Below, one piece after another: positions 1 through 8,450 of a stretch of DNA of 32,726 bases. Where the stretch lies: the NCBI GenBank assembly GCA_013003115.1, contig JABDLF010000031.1:1-32726 (forward strand), in the 5' to 3' direction. A model generated the notes under the pieces. That model saw nothing but the letters and a program-made list of their open reading frames with translations, was not told the DNA's origin and did no database searches. Every line of letters begins with the position of its first letter. Position 1 is the first letter of the stretch. The position numbers were made by a program, and so were the translations under genes. The stretch comes from Gammaproteobacteria bacterium (GTDB taxonomy: Bacteria > Pseudomonadota > Gammaproteobacteria > Steroidobacterales > JABDLF01).

Positions 1-1488
1 TTTGCCTGGCAACCAGTCGGCCGGCACCTTGCGATACACGACGCTCGGCGCACCCAGCACGAGGACCGCGACGTACATCAGGAAGGCAGCAACGCCCGGC
101 TTGAAGGAACTGGCGTTGGTCAATTCCGGAATCAGCATCGCCAGTGGCAAGATGCCTGCATAAAGGGTCGGGTTCACCTCGCCCGAGAACAAGAACTTCA
201 GACACCGATATGCCGGCCACAGCAGCAGCACAAGCACAAGCGCCGCGCCGGCGAACCAACCATACTGCGATAAGAAGGCAAGATAACCGTTGTGGGGATC
301 AAGCAAAGTATGGAACGGAACCCCATAGGCGCTCTTGCGCTGGTTCCAGCGCCCGGCACCCACGCCGGCAACAGGATGCTCTCTCAGCATGGCAGCCGAC
401 GCCTTATAAAGTGTGAGCCGGGTGAACAGAGACGAAGTCGTAGCCAGGGTCTCATCCACGTCACCCTGGGAAATCGCGGCGGCGGCCGTGGCGCCGGCAC
501 TGAAGCGCTCGACCTGGCCAGCACTCCAGACGCCCAGGATAGCAGCCAGCAACAGCACGATCGTCGGGAGGATACGCCGCAAGCGACCCGAAGCGACGGC
601 CAGGATCAGTGACACGATGAACACATTTGCCATCGCCACCCGGGTACCTGTCCAGACAATAACGAGTATGCACAGCGCAACCATCGGAATCCGAATTTTT
701 TGCACCTGAGGAGTGAGGACACTGGACGGCGCAAAGATCAGGTAGATGGCAGCCGCACTGACAATCTGGGCGAAGGCATTGTTGCCGAGCGTGCCGCTGG
801 TCAGGCGCAGATGCCCTTCAATTCCGCTGAATACGAAGGCTTCAATAAACAGAAACGACAGCGCCAGAACGAGGCCGATCGACAGGCGGCGCAGATCAAA
901 GGCTTCCGGTACCGAGCGCACCAGCAGGTAGCAAAGAACGAGGAACCGGGCATGATAGTTGCCCGTGGCGAGCAGCGCCGCGTCTGCAAGATTGATCGAA
1001 CTCAGCAGGCTGACTGCACTCTGCAACAGCAACAGCGCCGCCAGACCAACGATGATGCCTGAACTGCGATACCCGGTCAGACCGCGACCACCGAAAGTAT
1101 AGAGCCCAAGTAACAGGTAGATATCGATGTGAGTGAGCAGTGGAAAAGGCGCAGCGCCACCTTCGGACGCCGGGCCAATGAACATCGATGGTGCGAGATC
1201 GTTGATCGCCGACGGGAACGCCAGCATTACAAATGGCAGCAAAATGACAAATGCATGTCGATTCGCTGCGGCCGCAATGAGACACAATGCAAAAAGGGGC
1301 ACGGAGGCGAGCGAGATCGCACCGGGCGCAAAGAAAGTAACTGCGCCGCTGCCAAGCCCCAGGAGCATGAGGCCTGTCGAGCTGAAGTAGAAATAGACGG
1401 CGGCTGCCGCGATAAAACTCAGGACCACGACATCGGCCGATGTCTGGCCGGCATTCCTCATGTGACCGTTCAGGCTGACATCAGTCAC
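1..1488 (-). CDS. O-antigen ligase / Wzy polymerase family membrane protein, 3' end outside window
   Basis: An open frame of 496 codons has no stop and leaves the window at base 1. The protein is strongly hydrophobic with many membrane segments. It carries the large periplasmic-loop signature of the Wzy_C / O-antigen ligase family: HPVAGVGAGRW at residues 371-381 and DPHNGYLAFLSQYGW at 397-411. Such proteins polymerise repeat units or ligate polysaccharide to lipid A at the periplasmic face of the inner membrane. Ligase and polymerase cannot be told apart from sequence by eye; the adjacent wzz and upstream wzx favour a polymerase role. The start is taken as GTG six bases after the wzz stop. 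ATG at 1461 (codon 10) is an alternative, and neither has a clear Shine-Dalgarno. It forms an operon with wzz. Confidence 0.85.
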   Translation of the reverse strand, partial: MTDVSLNGHMRNAGQTSADVVVLSFIAAAAVYFYFSSTGLMLLGLGSGAVTFFAPGAISLASVPLFALCLIAAAANRHAFVILLPFVMLAFPSAINDLAPSMFIGPASEGGAAPFPLLTHIDIYLLLGLYTFGGRGLTGYRSSGIIVGLAALLLLQSAVSLLSSINLADAALLATGNYHARFLVLCYLLVRSVPEAFDLRRLSIGLVLALSFLFIEAFVFSGIEGHLRLTSGTLGNNAFAQIVSAAAIYLIFAPSSVLTPQVQKIRIPMVALCILVIVWTGTRVAMANVFIVSLILAVASGRLRRILPTIVLLLAAILGVWSAGQVERFSAGATAAAAISQGDVDETLATTSSLFTRLTLYKASAAMLREHPVAGVGAGRWNQRKSAYGVPFHTLLDPHNGYLAFLSQYGWFAGAALVLVLLLWPAYRCLKFLFSGEVNPTLYAGILPLAMLIPELTNASSFKPGVAAFLMYVAVLVLGAPSVVYRKVPADWLPGK

Positions 1489-1494
1489 CGGGAA

Positions 1495-2448
1495 TCAGTG
1501 CGACCTTTTCTCTTGTGACTGCCGGCTGGCGCCGCGCAGCAGGACGAAGATGATTCCAATGGTCAGGCCGGCAGCCACACCAAGCAGAACCAGCAGCAGT
1601 CGCTGAGGTCGCACGTATTGATCCGCGTCTGCAACCACTGCCGGATCAACGACTTTAAACGCATATTCTTCTCGAACGCTTGCAAGCATTGCCCGGTTTA
1701 CCTGCGTTTCGATGAGGCCATATATCGCCTGCTGAAGCTCTGTAATGCTGGTTTTGGCCAGTTCCCTGTTTAAAAACTCAATACTCCGCTGCGAATGACT
1801 GATTACGTCCTGCCGAATGCGCTCGTTGACGCGACTGACTAACTGGTTGGCCCAGCGTGCTGCAGCCTCGCGGTCTTCCCACTCGATGGCAAGGGTGATG
1901 AGTCCCGTGCGCTGGTCCTCAGAGACGCGCCTGATCTCCTCGTCAAACATCTCGGTAGCCTCACGAATTGTGGGAACATCATCCTCATCATCCGACAGCC
2001 ACTTTTTCCCCTTCTCATCCCATTCGTCCGCAAATAAAACGGGCATCAGATTAAGATCATTTATGAATGACTCAGTGAAAGCACGGGATTTCAATGTCGC
2101 CAGCGCGGTATGTTTTTCGCTGGAGGAATCGACGCCAAAACCAACCAGAGAAGAAAGCCCGGCAAAGCGTTGAGCCATACCCGCAAGGGCAGATTCGGAC
2201 TGCTCATTGCTGACCGGCATCATCAATACCTCAGCACGGTATACGGGTGTCATCAGCAGACTCGCCACTACTGCCAGCACTGCGCCGATCGCCAGCCACG
2301 ATAAAAGAATGACTTTGCCATCTAAAAGTGTCGCGATGACTTCGCCTAGCCCGAGGTTCGGCGCCTGAGGATTCACCGCGGCCAACCAGTAGCCGCCGAC
2401 ACTTGCGTCGGCTTCACGCGACTCATTCCTTTCAGGAGAGTTGCTCAT
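1495..2448 (-). CDS. wzz: Wzz-type polysaccharide chain-length determinant
   Basis: The protein has 317 residues and the classic Wzz (PCP) layout. It has a short cytoplasmic N-terminus, a first membrane segment near residues 46-68 ending in TPVYRAEVLMMP, a long periplasmic part rich in charged helices, and a second membrane segment near 284-305 preceded by the Pro-containing YVRPQR motif. Wzz proteins set the modal length of Wzy-polymerised polysaccharides in the inner membrane. There is no cytoplasmic kinase domain, so it is a Wzz rather than a Wzc. A promoter lies just upstream, and the ligase/polymerase gene starts six bases after its stop. A diverged fragment of a second wzz lies elsewhere in the locus (11287-11560). 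This copy appears intact and is presumably the working one. Confidence 0.9.
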   Translation of the reverse strand: MSNSPERNESREADASVGGYWLAAVNPQAPNLGLGEVIATLLDGKVILLSWLAIGAVLAVVASLLMTPVYRAEVLMMPVSNEQSESALAGMAQRFAGLSSLVGFGVDSSSEKHTALATLKSRAFTESFINDLNLMPVLFADEWDEKGKKWLSDDEDDVPTIREATEMFDEEIRRVSEDQRTGLITLAIEWEDREAAARWANQLVSRVNERIRQDVISHSQRSIEFLNRELAKTSITELQQAIYGLIETQVNRAMLASVREEYAFKVVDPAVVADADQYVRPQRLLLVLLGVAAGLTIGIIFVLLRGASRQSQEKRSH

Positions 2449-2493
2449 GATGATCGATTGTCCAGCTTGGCAGGGATACCCGGAATGCCGGCC

Positions 2494-2522
2494 ATAGTAG
2501 CCTTACATGCTAAACCCGGCAA
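2494..2522 (-). promoter_or_regulatory. sigma70-like promoter for wzz
   Basis: On the minus strand there is a TTGCCG -35 (bases 2517-2522), a 17-base spacer and a TACTAT -10 (2494-2499). Each hexamer matches four of six consensus bases. The predicted transcript starts near 2487, giving a leader of about 40 bases before the wzz ATG. It suggests wzz and the ligase/polymerase gene form a unit that can be transcribed apart from the pse operon. Confidence 0.5.
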
Positions 2523-2529
2523 CCCGGGT
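2514..2529 (-). terminator. possible hairpin between glycosyltransferase and wzz
   Basis: A perfect 6-bp stem ACCCGG/CCGGGT with a four-base loop lies about 115 bases after the glycosyltransferase stop. On the minus strand it is followed by TTTAG rather than a long T run, so it would be a weak intrinsic terminator at best. It overlaps the -35 element of the wzz promoter, so the same bases could separate the two units or act as a protein-binding site. Confidence 0.25.
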
Positions 2530-2643
2530 CTAAGCCGTGAATGAACTGGTCAGCGACGCCTGCCGCAATACACGGAATATATGCACAGGCCTGTTCTGCC
2601 TGCCATATTCGCCCTGGCCGACAGACGCTGCTTCAGCATTTCC

Positions 2644-4059
2644 CTAGGGGGTCAGAAGCGTAGCAATCCGGGTCGCCGAGGCGCCGTCCAGTTTTCCCAG
2701 GTAATCCTGCAGGAAGGTGGCTGTTTTAGCTTCATCGCGTTCTACCGCACCTTTGAGCACATCCGCTATCAGCGCATCGAGTTCCGCAAGAGCAATTGAC
2801 TCAGCCACGCCGTACCGCTTATAGGGAATCGGTGCACCGACGCCGGGCACCTCGATTACTACGAGCAAAGCACCACGCAGCAAGGCATCGATACCGATGG
2901 TTGAATTGCAGGTGACAAGAATGTCGCCCGGCCTGATCAGCTCATCCAGCGAACCGGTGCAAAGCTCGGCATCCGCAGCCTCGCGCTGAATAAACTGTTC
3001 ATAAAACGTCGGGTCTTCACTCGGGTGCGGCCTGACCTTCAGAGACAGGCCGTGTTCCCTCGCGACGCTGCCGGCGGCCTCGAGCAGGCGTTCGTTAACC
3101 TCTCTGGAGAGCGGGTTGGTGGCAAGAATCAATCTCGATCCGGAATGCGCAGGGATGCTCGATTGCACCCGGACAGCATCGAGCTGTGGATTACCAGTGA
3201 TGACCAACTGGGATTCCGGCACGCCATGCTGCAGATACCACGCCTTCGATATCTCGCCCCAGACCGCTGCGCGGTCCGCGTAAAGCGGCACATAACCATA
3301 CGGATCCACCGTCGCACCGTGCTGAACCACGACCGTGCGGATCCCGGACTGCCGTGCCATCATGGAAAAAAGGCGTCCCAGCTTATTGGCATCCGATCCC
3401 ATGACAAGGTAGCGAGGCCGGCAGCGCCCCAGTATCCTTTTGATCGCCTGCGCATCGCGCAAACTCTGCTTCAGGAACGGATTCAGAAAGGCCACGATCC
3501 TGTCTGCATCGATTTCTACTTCCCCGGCCAGCTTTTTCAGCCTGGTTTTCAGCGTCGCGGAGTATGCCGCGAGCTGATTCCTGAGTACCGGCCACTTCCT
3601 GTTGACCTCACGCTCATCAGCGAGCTTGTAAAAGGAGGCATAACTCAGCCCATTCAGCGAACCGGGCACTGCCCGGCGCATGCCCGGGTCGGAGAATATT
3701 GCAACCGGACTGTTCCCTGACGCCGTGAGCTTTTGATATACCGGCAGCAATGAATGGATGACCGCATGGTTATAGATGGTGAACAGAACGAGACCTCCCC
3801 CGTTCGGACATGCCTCAATGTGCTTGTTTTTGCCAAGCAGACGTCCGTACATAAAACGCACCTGCCAGTCCAGGCCACGCACCTTTAACAGCCGTGCAAG
3901 CGGTCGTCGGGTTGCCGGGAACTCAAGGTTGGGATTCAGCATCTGGTAGAGCACGACATGCGCAAGATTGCCGTACGCGATGCCGTCCAACGACAGGCGC
4001 ATAGCGCCATCATCGTCTACAAACAGGTCCCTGACCCCTTCGAAAAGTTCAAGCGACAT
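2644..4059 (-). CDS. GT-B type glycosyltransferase (KpsS / CDP-glycerol transferase-like fold)
   Basis: The protein has 471 residues from the chosen ATG. Its C-terminal half has the signature series of GT-B enzymes related to capsule transferases and UDP-GlcNAc 2-epimerases: QHG at 246-248, WG at 267-268 in a surrounding ADRAAVWGE segment, GNPQ at 289-292, RPHP at 343-346, and an NSTIGIDAL segment at 385-393. There is no signal peptide or membrane segment, so it should act in the cytoplasm on lipid-linked intermediates. It is the only glycosyltransferase in the window and sits directly after pseI and wzx, which makes it the best local candidate for adding pseudaminic acid; that is inference. 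An in-frame ATG at 4113 would add 18 residues that do not look conserved. Neither start has a clear ribosome site. Confidence 0.75.
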   Translation of the reverse strand: MSLELFEGVRDLFVDDDGAMRLSLDGIAYGNLAHVVLYQMLNPNLEFPATRRPLARLLKVRGLDWQVRFMYGRLLGKNKHIEACPNGGGLVLFTIYNHAVIHSLLPVYQKLTASGNSPVAIFSDPGMRRAVPGSLNGLSYASFYKLADEREVNRKWPVLRNQLAAYSATLKTRLKKLAGEVEIDADRIVAFLNPFLKQSLRDAQAIKRILGRCRPRYLVMGSDANKLGRLFSMMARQSGIRTVVVQHGATVDPYGYVPLYADRAAVWGEISKAWYLQHGVPESQLVITGNPQLDAVRVQSSIPAHSGSRLILATNPLSREVNERLLEAAGSVAREHGLSLKVRPHPSEDPTFYEQFIQREAADAELCTGSLDELIRPGDILVTCNSTIGIDALLRGALLVVIEVPGVGAPIPYKRYGVAESIALAELDALIADVLKGAVERDEAKTATFLQDYLGKLDGASATRIATLLTP

Positions 4060-4182
4060 GGCTGTTAAACCCGATCGAAAAGACGGCGCGTGCCCGGGCC
4101 AGGCCAGGTCCATGCCGGCTATGGCGCGACTTCAATGCATGGGTGTACCGACAGCGCCTGTCACGCCTGCGATTCTGAGTGC

Positions 4183-5445
4183 TCATGGTGTCCGGCCGCC
4201 AGCGTTCGAGTGCTCTGGCTGCGACCCGTGCCGAAACAGGAGGAGGCTTTTGGCTGCCAGCAGTGTGCCGGCACCGGCCAGATTGACCAACGCGGTGGCC
4301 AGAATGCCGTAGCGCGGCACCAAAGCGATGCTGCCCACAACCACAACCAGGAACGCCGACGCGCTTGCGACCAGCAAGCTTCTGTCGGCATGCCGCGCGT
4401 AGAGTGCATAGTGCGGCACAAAACTCGCGATAACACAGATCGAGGAAAGAATAAGGATAAACAATACGTGCGAATATTCCTTAAAGACCGGTTGCCCGAT
4501 ATATTCGAGCACCGGGCCAAGTACCAGCATGGCTGCAACGCCCATCACCACTGCCAGGGCAACCGATTGCACAGCAAGTTTCGAAAGCAGCGCCCGGTAT
4601 TGCCGCATGTCATTATCATTGTAAGCACGCAGAACCTTCGGATACAGGATAGAAATAACGCCTGCTATGACAAAAGCCTGAACAGCAATCGCGATACTGG
4701 CATAAAAAGAATAAATACCAACGTCTGACTCCCCGCGATAATACTGCAGGATGAACCGCTCTCCATACTCGATGCTTTTCAGGATGATGGTGGCCGCGAA
4801 AAATACGCCGGACTGTCGAATGCCATGCAGCATCCACGCCCAATCAACACTGAGGCCGCCCGCAACCGGACCGAGAAGGTGACGCAACACCGCGAGGGAC
4901 ACCGCGAGGCTGGCCAGCCCCCCGCACGTCCAGGCCAGGAAGACTGCGCCGAGATCCGGTTCGGCAGAGGAATAGTAAAAAGCGATCATAAACAGGAACA
5001 CCCATCCACCGCCACGCAGGAGGAGACTCACGTTTGCCCAGATGGGCTCGCCAAGCACGATGAGTATTCGATACATCTCCTGCGCGAGGTGCTCGAGCAC
5101 CAGAATCGCAAAGAACCAGGAAGCAAATCGCCATTCCAGACTGCCGGATACAAAAAACAGGCTGAGCAGGGGAATGCTGAGCAGATACGTCACGAGATGC
5201 ATTGCAAACTGATTACGGATCAGCTGATAACGGCTGTCACTGTCGGCAGCAATGATTTGACGCGTGTTGAAGGCGTAAAAATCAAGACCTATAGCCAGCA
5301 CGCACAGCCCGATAGCAGAAGCAATGAGACTGAATCGACCCAGGTCATCCGGAGTGAGGTGGCGCGCAAGGTACACGACCAGCACGAACTTCCCGATCAG
5401 TGCGAGCGCCCGGAGCGCAAGACTGATGATACTCTGACTGAACAT
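4183..5445 (-). CDS. wzx: Wzx-like polysaccharide flippase (MOP superfamily)
   Basis: The protein has 420 residues with about 12-14 hydrophobic segments and little else. It opens with an FSQSIISLALRALALIGKF segment followed by VYLARHLTPDDLGRFSLI, the typical first two helices of Wzx/RfbX exporters (LxPxxLGxF-type motif). Such proteins flip undecaprenyl-linked repeat units to the periplasmic side of the inner membrane. Its place between pseI and a glycosyltransferase fits flipping of a pseudaminic-acid-containing unit. It starts about 130 bases after the pseI stop, the largest gap inside the pse block; I see no convincing promoter in that gap. Function is clear by fold, while the cargo is inferred. 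Confidence 0.85.
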   Translation of the reverse strand: MFSQSIISLALRALALIGKFVLVVYLARHLTPDDLGRFSLIASAIGLCVLAIGLDFYAFNTRQIIAADSDSRYQLIRNQFAMHLVTYLLSIPLLSLFFVSGSLEWRFASWFFAILVLEHLAQEMYRILIVLGEPIWANVSLLLRGGGWVFLFMIAFYYSSAEPDLGAVFLAWTCGGLASLAVSLAVLRHLLGPVAGGLSVDWAWMLHGIRQSGVFFAATIILKSIEYGERFILQYYRGESDVGIYSFYASIAIAVQAFVIAGVISILYPKVLRAYNDNDMRQYRALLSKLAVQSVALAVVMGVAAMLVLGPVLEYIGQPVFKEYSHVLFILILSSICVIASFVPHYALYARHADRSLLVASASAFLVVVVGSIALVPRYGILATALVNLAGAGTLLAAKSLLLFRHGSQPEHSNAGGRTP

Positions 5446-5577
5446 CCCGGCTAGCGCGTCACAGCAGGTGAATCAGCAAGACAGTTGCAGGCGTTTCTGC
5501 GAAATTGTCGATGAAACCGCTCCGTGTTGCATGTGCGGGTACAGGGTCGACTGCCGCCGGCAAAGAAGGCGTTTGAC

Positions 5578-6621
5578 TCAACCGATGATATCCCAGCTGA
5601 CGGGCGTTCCTTTCGGGACCGGCCGGCTTACTCGTTTGCCCAGGAATACCTCCAGGTACTCGGGCGACAGCCCGTATCCTGGCCGAATCGCTCGCAGGTT
5701 CCGTGGCGTCAGAGTCTCGCCCTCTTCCATATCTTCAACCACGTAAAGCGATCTGCGAAAAACCAGCGATCCTTTCTCCGCGTCCGATGCGCCGAAGTTC
5801 ACTTTACCAAGTGACTGCCACGCCGCCCTGCTTTCCTTCACGAGTGACGCCAGCTCCTGGGGCTCCAGTGAAAACTCGGAATCCACTCCGCCATCGGCCC
5901 GGCCCAGTGTTACGTGCTTTTCAATCGCTACGGCGCCTAAAGCCACGGACGCAACGGCCGCCCCGATTCCAGGCGTATGGTCCGACAAACCGACCGGCAC
6001 CCCGAACATGCTGCGCATTGCAGGAATACTGCGAAGATTGCTGTCCGGATTTCCAGCCGGATAGCTGCTCGTACATTTGAGCAATGTCACGTCACTGCAA
6101 CCGCCTTCTCGCGCGGTCTCCAGCGCCAGGTTAATCTCGCTGATGGATGCCATGCCGGTGGAAATGATGACCGGCTTGCCGGTCTGGGCCACTTTTCGGA
6201 TCAGATTCGTGTCCCTGCATTCGAATGACGCAATCTTGTACATGGGCGCGTCAAGAGACTCCAGGAAGTCGACCGCTGTGGCATCAAAAGGAGAGCTGAA
6301 ACAAACCATACCCAGCTCCCGGCAGCGCTTGAAGACAGGCTCGTGCCATTCCCAGGGCGTGCTGGCTTTTGCATACAGGTCATATAGCGTATAGCCGTCC
6401 CAGAGACTGTCAGGATCCGAGATCCTGAAATCATCGCGGTCCGACTCGATGGTCATAGTGTCTGCAGTGTAGGTCTGTAGCTTGAGGGCATGCGCTCCCG
6501 ACTGCGCGACCATCTCTACAATCTGCATCGCTCGTTCAAGCGAACCGTTATGATTGCCCGACATTTCAGCAATAATAAACGGTTCTCGTTCGCTCGACGG
6601 CGCCCAGGCATCCCGCGTCAT
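5578..6621 (-). CDS. pseI: pseudaminic acid synthase PseI
   Basis: The protein has 347 residues. It is a NeuB/PseI-type synthase that condenses 6-deoxy-AltdiNAc (or its N-acyl variant) with phosphoenolpyruvate to give pseudaminic acid in the cytoplasm. The N-terminal TIM barrel opens with FIIAEMSGNHNGSLERA and ALKLQTYT, and includes YKIASFE, KPVIISTGMAS, GLSDHTPG and AIEKHVTL. The PseI-like GRADGGVDSEFSLEP segment follows. A C-terminal antifreeze-like SAF domain covers about residues 285-345 (RRSLYVVEDMEEGE, GKRVSRPVPKGTP). The start overlaps the stop of the formyltransferase gene as ATGA, so the two are probably translationally coupled. PseI is preferred over NeuB because the complete pseB-C-F-G set is present. 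Confidence 0.95.
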   Translation of the reverse strand: MTRDAWAPSSEREPFIIAEMSGNHNGSLERAMQIVEMVAQSGAHALKLQTYTADTMTIESDRDDFRISDPDSLWDGYTLYDLYAKASTPWEWHEPVFKRCRELGMVCFSSPFDATAVDFLESLDAPMYKIASFECRDTNLIRKVAQTGKPVIISTGMASISEINLALETAREGGCSDVTLLKCTSSYPAGNPDSNLRSIPAMRSMFGVPVGLSDHTPGIGAAVASVALGAVAIEKHVTLGRADGGVDSEFSLEPQELASLVKESRAAWQSLGKVNFGASDAEKGSLVFRRSLYVVEDMEEGETLTPRNLRAIRPGYGLSPEYLEVFLGKRVSRPVPKGTPVSWDIIG

Positions 6622-7268
6622 GATTCACCTTCCTTAATTTTTTCTATGTGTAGCACATACCGGGCGCCTCTGAATTCGAAAAAACAGGGATAGCGCTTCG
6701 GATCCGCAACGCGCATGGCATCAAACTGTTCAGCAATAGTCTTGTGTACATCGAGCCGGCTGTCTTCCGGCTTTCTCCTGGCATAGTAAGTTGAACCTGT
6801 CGTCGGCTGCGGCACCGGCTTAACTGTAGCAATATTTCGGAGCGCAAAATCCATCAGCTGCAGTTCCGCAGCAAATATACCGGCATTGATTTCGTCTGCC
6901 AGCTCACTGCCATCAAATGTCACTTTGCATTTGTGCCAGATCGCCCCGGCGTCCACCTCATCTTCAGCATCCAGAAGACTAACCGTCACGTGATCCTGTC
7001 CCTCCAGTATCTGCCAGATGTGCGGTGACCAGCCTTTTCCACGAGGCAGATCGCTCGCATGCAGAACCAGGGTGTGGCGATAATTGTCCCTCGTTGACTT
7101 ACTCACAATTTCATTGCAGGAAACAAGAAACAGGATATCGCCACCCAGCGCATCCGCACTCGAATAGATGATATTGACCTCGTGGTCGCTCGCGTTGGCC
7201 GACTGCCAACGGGTCATATACTCAACCACGGGGTGCCCGGGATCCGACATCAAGATATCAATTTTCAT
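6618..7268 (-). CDS. formyltransferase-like protein of the pseudaminic acid cluster (possible PseH substitute)
   Basis: The protein has 216 residues and resembles the catalytic domain of Fmt/ArnA-type 10-formyl-tetrahydrofolate-dependent formyltransferases. The block LHASDLPRGKGWSP at 69-82 matches the HGSLLPxxRGxxP loop, and VSLLDAEDEVDAGAIW at 96-111 matches the following strand with its conserved Asp (D106). His70 is kept. The Asn that normally precedes the His (NxH) is Val68 here. There is no C-terminal tRNA-binding domain, so it is not Fmt itself. It sits between pseG and pseI, and no PseH-type GNAT acetyltransferase is present. I therefore infer that it N-formylates the 4-amino group of the altrose intermediate, which becomes N7 of pseudaminic acid. 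Confidence 0.75.
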   Translation of the reverse strand: MKIDILMSDPGHPVVEYMTRWQSANASDHEVNIIYSSADALGGDILFLVSCNEIVSKSTRDNYRHTLVLHASDLPRGKGWSPHIWQILEGQDHVTVSLLDAEDEVDAGAIWHKCKVTFDGSELADEINAGIFAAELQLMDFALRNIATVKPVPQPTTGSTYYARRKPEDSRLDVHKTIAEQFDAMRVADPKRYPCFFEFRGARYVLHIEKIKEGES

Positions 7269-7343
7269 AATTCAATAATTCCGGGCAGACTAACGCGTAC
7301 GCGACAGGCACTGCATTTCCTGGTCGCATACATGGGCGCTTCT

Positions 7344-8450
7344 TCATGTGCCAGTGCGCGCCATCTCACTCACGACGCGCTCGGCTCCTTTGCCATCACA
7401 GGTCGACCGCGCGGCACCTGACATGGCGCGCCGTCGCAGGGTATCGCCGTGCAGAGCCAGCACCAGAGAAGAGAGATAGGATGGCTCGCCTATCCTCTCG
7501 CTGTCACACAACTGCAGCACGCCGGCCTGCGCCGCTGCATTCAGCAACTCGACCTGATTATCTGCGATAGGCCAGGCAAGAGTCGGCAGCCCCAGTGCGC
7601 AGCGCTCCCACACCATTACGCCTCCTGCACCGATGGCTATGTCCGCCGCCTTCATCAAGACCGCTATATCCGGCGGGCTTACATGGAGGGTCACATTGTC
7701 GGCATTCCTGCATCGGGCAGTCAGGCTGTTAATAGCTCGATGTCCCTCGGGGACAATAACGTCGATGGGAAAGCGGGATAGCTCCGGGCACAGCAGTGCG
7801 CTCAGGGCGGACTCAGTCCAGTTCGCCTCATCGCTGCCACCGAAGCACAGCAGCAGCCTGCTGGTTCGCGAATTGTTCACAACCCTCGGCTTTCCCGGTA
7901 TCTCGGAAAAGCCCTCGCGCAGCAGTGCGAAACGCGGCCCCAACAAGATCTTCGCGCCCGGCGCCAATTGCTCGTAAGCATCGAATGACGGCTCTTTCAA
8001 GTTCTGGTCCAACAGCAGGTCTACCGCGTGTTCACGGTCAGCAAGGTCATCGATGGCAAACTGATATCTCGTCATCGGTGAGACTTTACGCTCCCATACG
8101 GCATCGATCCCATAGTGATCCGCGACAATCCAGTCCAACTTTTCGATGTTTTGGCTCCTGAGCAAGCTGACCGTCTCGTCGGCGTCGCTTTCGTCGGAGG
8201 CACCCAGCCAGGCACTGTGTTTCAGGCGACCTTCGGTCGCTTCGGACATCGCCGACGATTTTTCCAGCCAGAGAATCTCGAAATCGTCGGGTCCCTTGAA
8301 GCGTCCGATCGGGAACCCATCAGTCCGGCGGCACACAAACAGGCATCTGGCTTGCAACCGCAGATGCAATGCGCGCGCCAGGACCAGACAGCGCGACAGG
8401 TGACCGGTTCCGATGCTTTGGCTGGCGTCGACCCGAAACGCAACTAGCAT
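7344..8450 (-). CDS. pseG: UDP-2,4-diacetamido-2,4,6-trideoxy-beta-L-altropyranose hydrolase PseG
   Basis: The protein has 368 residues. PseG removes UDP from the trideoxy-altrose nucleotide sugar, giving the free sugar used by PseI. The N-terminus has the family signature RVDASQSIGTGHLSRC with the catalytic His at residue 17. The C-terminal GT-B-like half contains LLCFGGSDEAN, AADIAIGAGGVMVWERCALGLPTLAWPIADNQ, typical of MurG-like UDP binding. It is longer than the compact PseG of Campylobacter or Helicobacter (about 275 residues), but there is no fused acetyltransferase domain at its C-terminus, which matters because pseH is missing. Its start overlaps the pseF stop by a few bases. Confidence 0.93.
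   Translation of the reverse strand: MLVAFRVDASQSIGTGHLSRCLVLARALHLRLQARCLFVCRRTDGFPIGRFKGPDDFEILWLEKSSAMSEATEGRLKHSAWLGASDESDADETVSLLRSQNIEKLDWIVADHYGIDAVWERKVSPMTRYQFAIDDLADREHAVDLLLDQNLKEPSFDAYEQLAPGAKILLGPRFALLREGFSEIPGKPRVVNNSRTSRLLLCFGGSDEANWTESALSALLCPELSRFPIDVIVPEGHRAINSLTARCRNADNVTLHVSPPDIAVLMKAADIAIGAGGVMVWERCALGLPTLAWPIADNQVELLNAAAQAGVLQLCDSERIGEPSYLSSLVLALHGDTLRRRAMSGAARSTCDGKGAERVVSEMARTGT

Noticed and set aside
896-1285. A 129-codon open frame on the minus strand and overlapping plus-strand frames in the first 1.5 kb
   Set aside because: They are shadows of the ligase/polymerase gene, which is open to the window edge and has clear family motifs.
3025-3720. A 231-codon plus-strand frame antisense to the glycosyltransferase
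   Set aside because: No domain pattern, and the composition (many Arg, His, Gln) is typical of an antisense shadow.
6618-7268. Methionyl-tRNA formyltransferase Fmt
   Set aside because: It lacks the C-terminal tRNA-binding domain, is shorter before the catalytic His, and sits inside a pse operon rather than by def.
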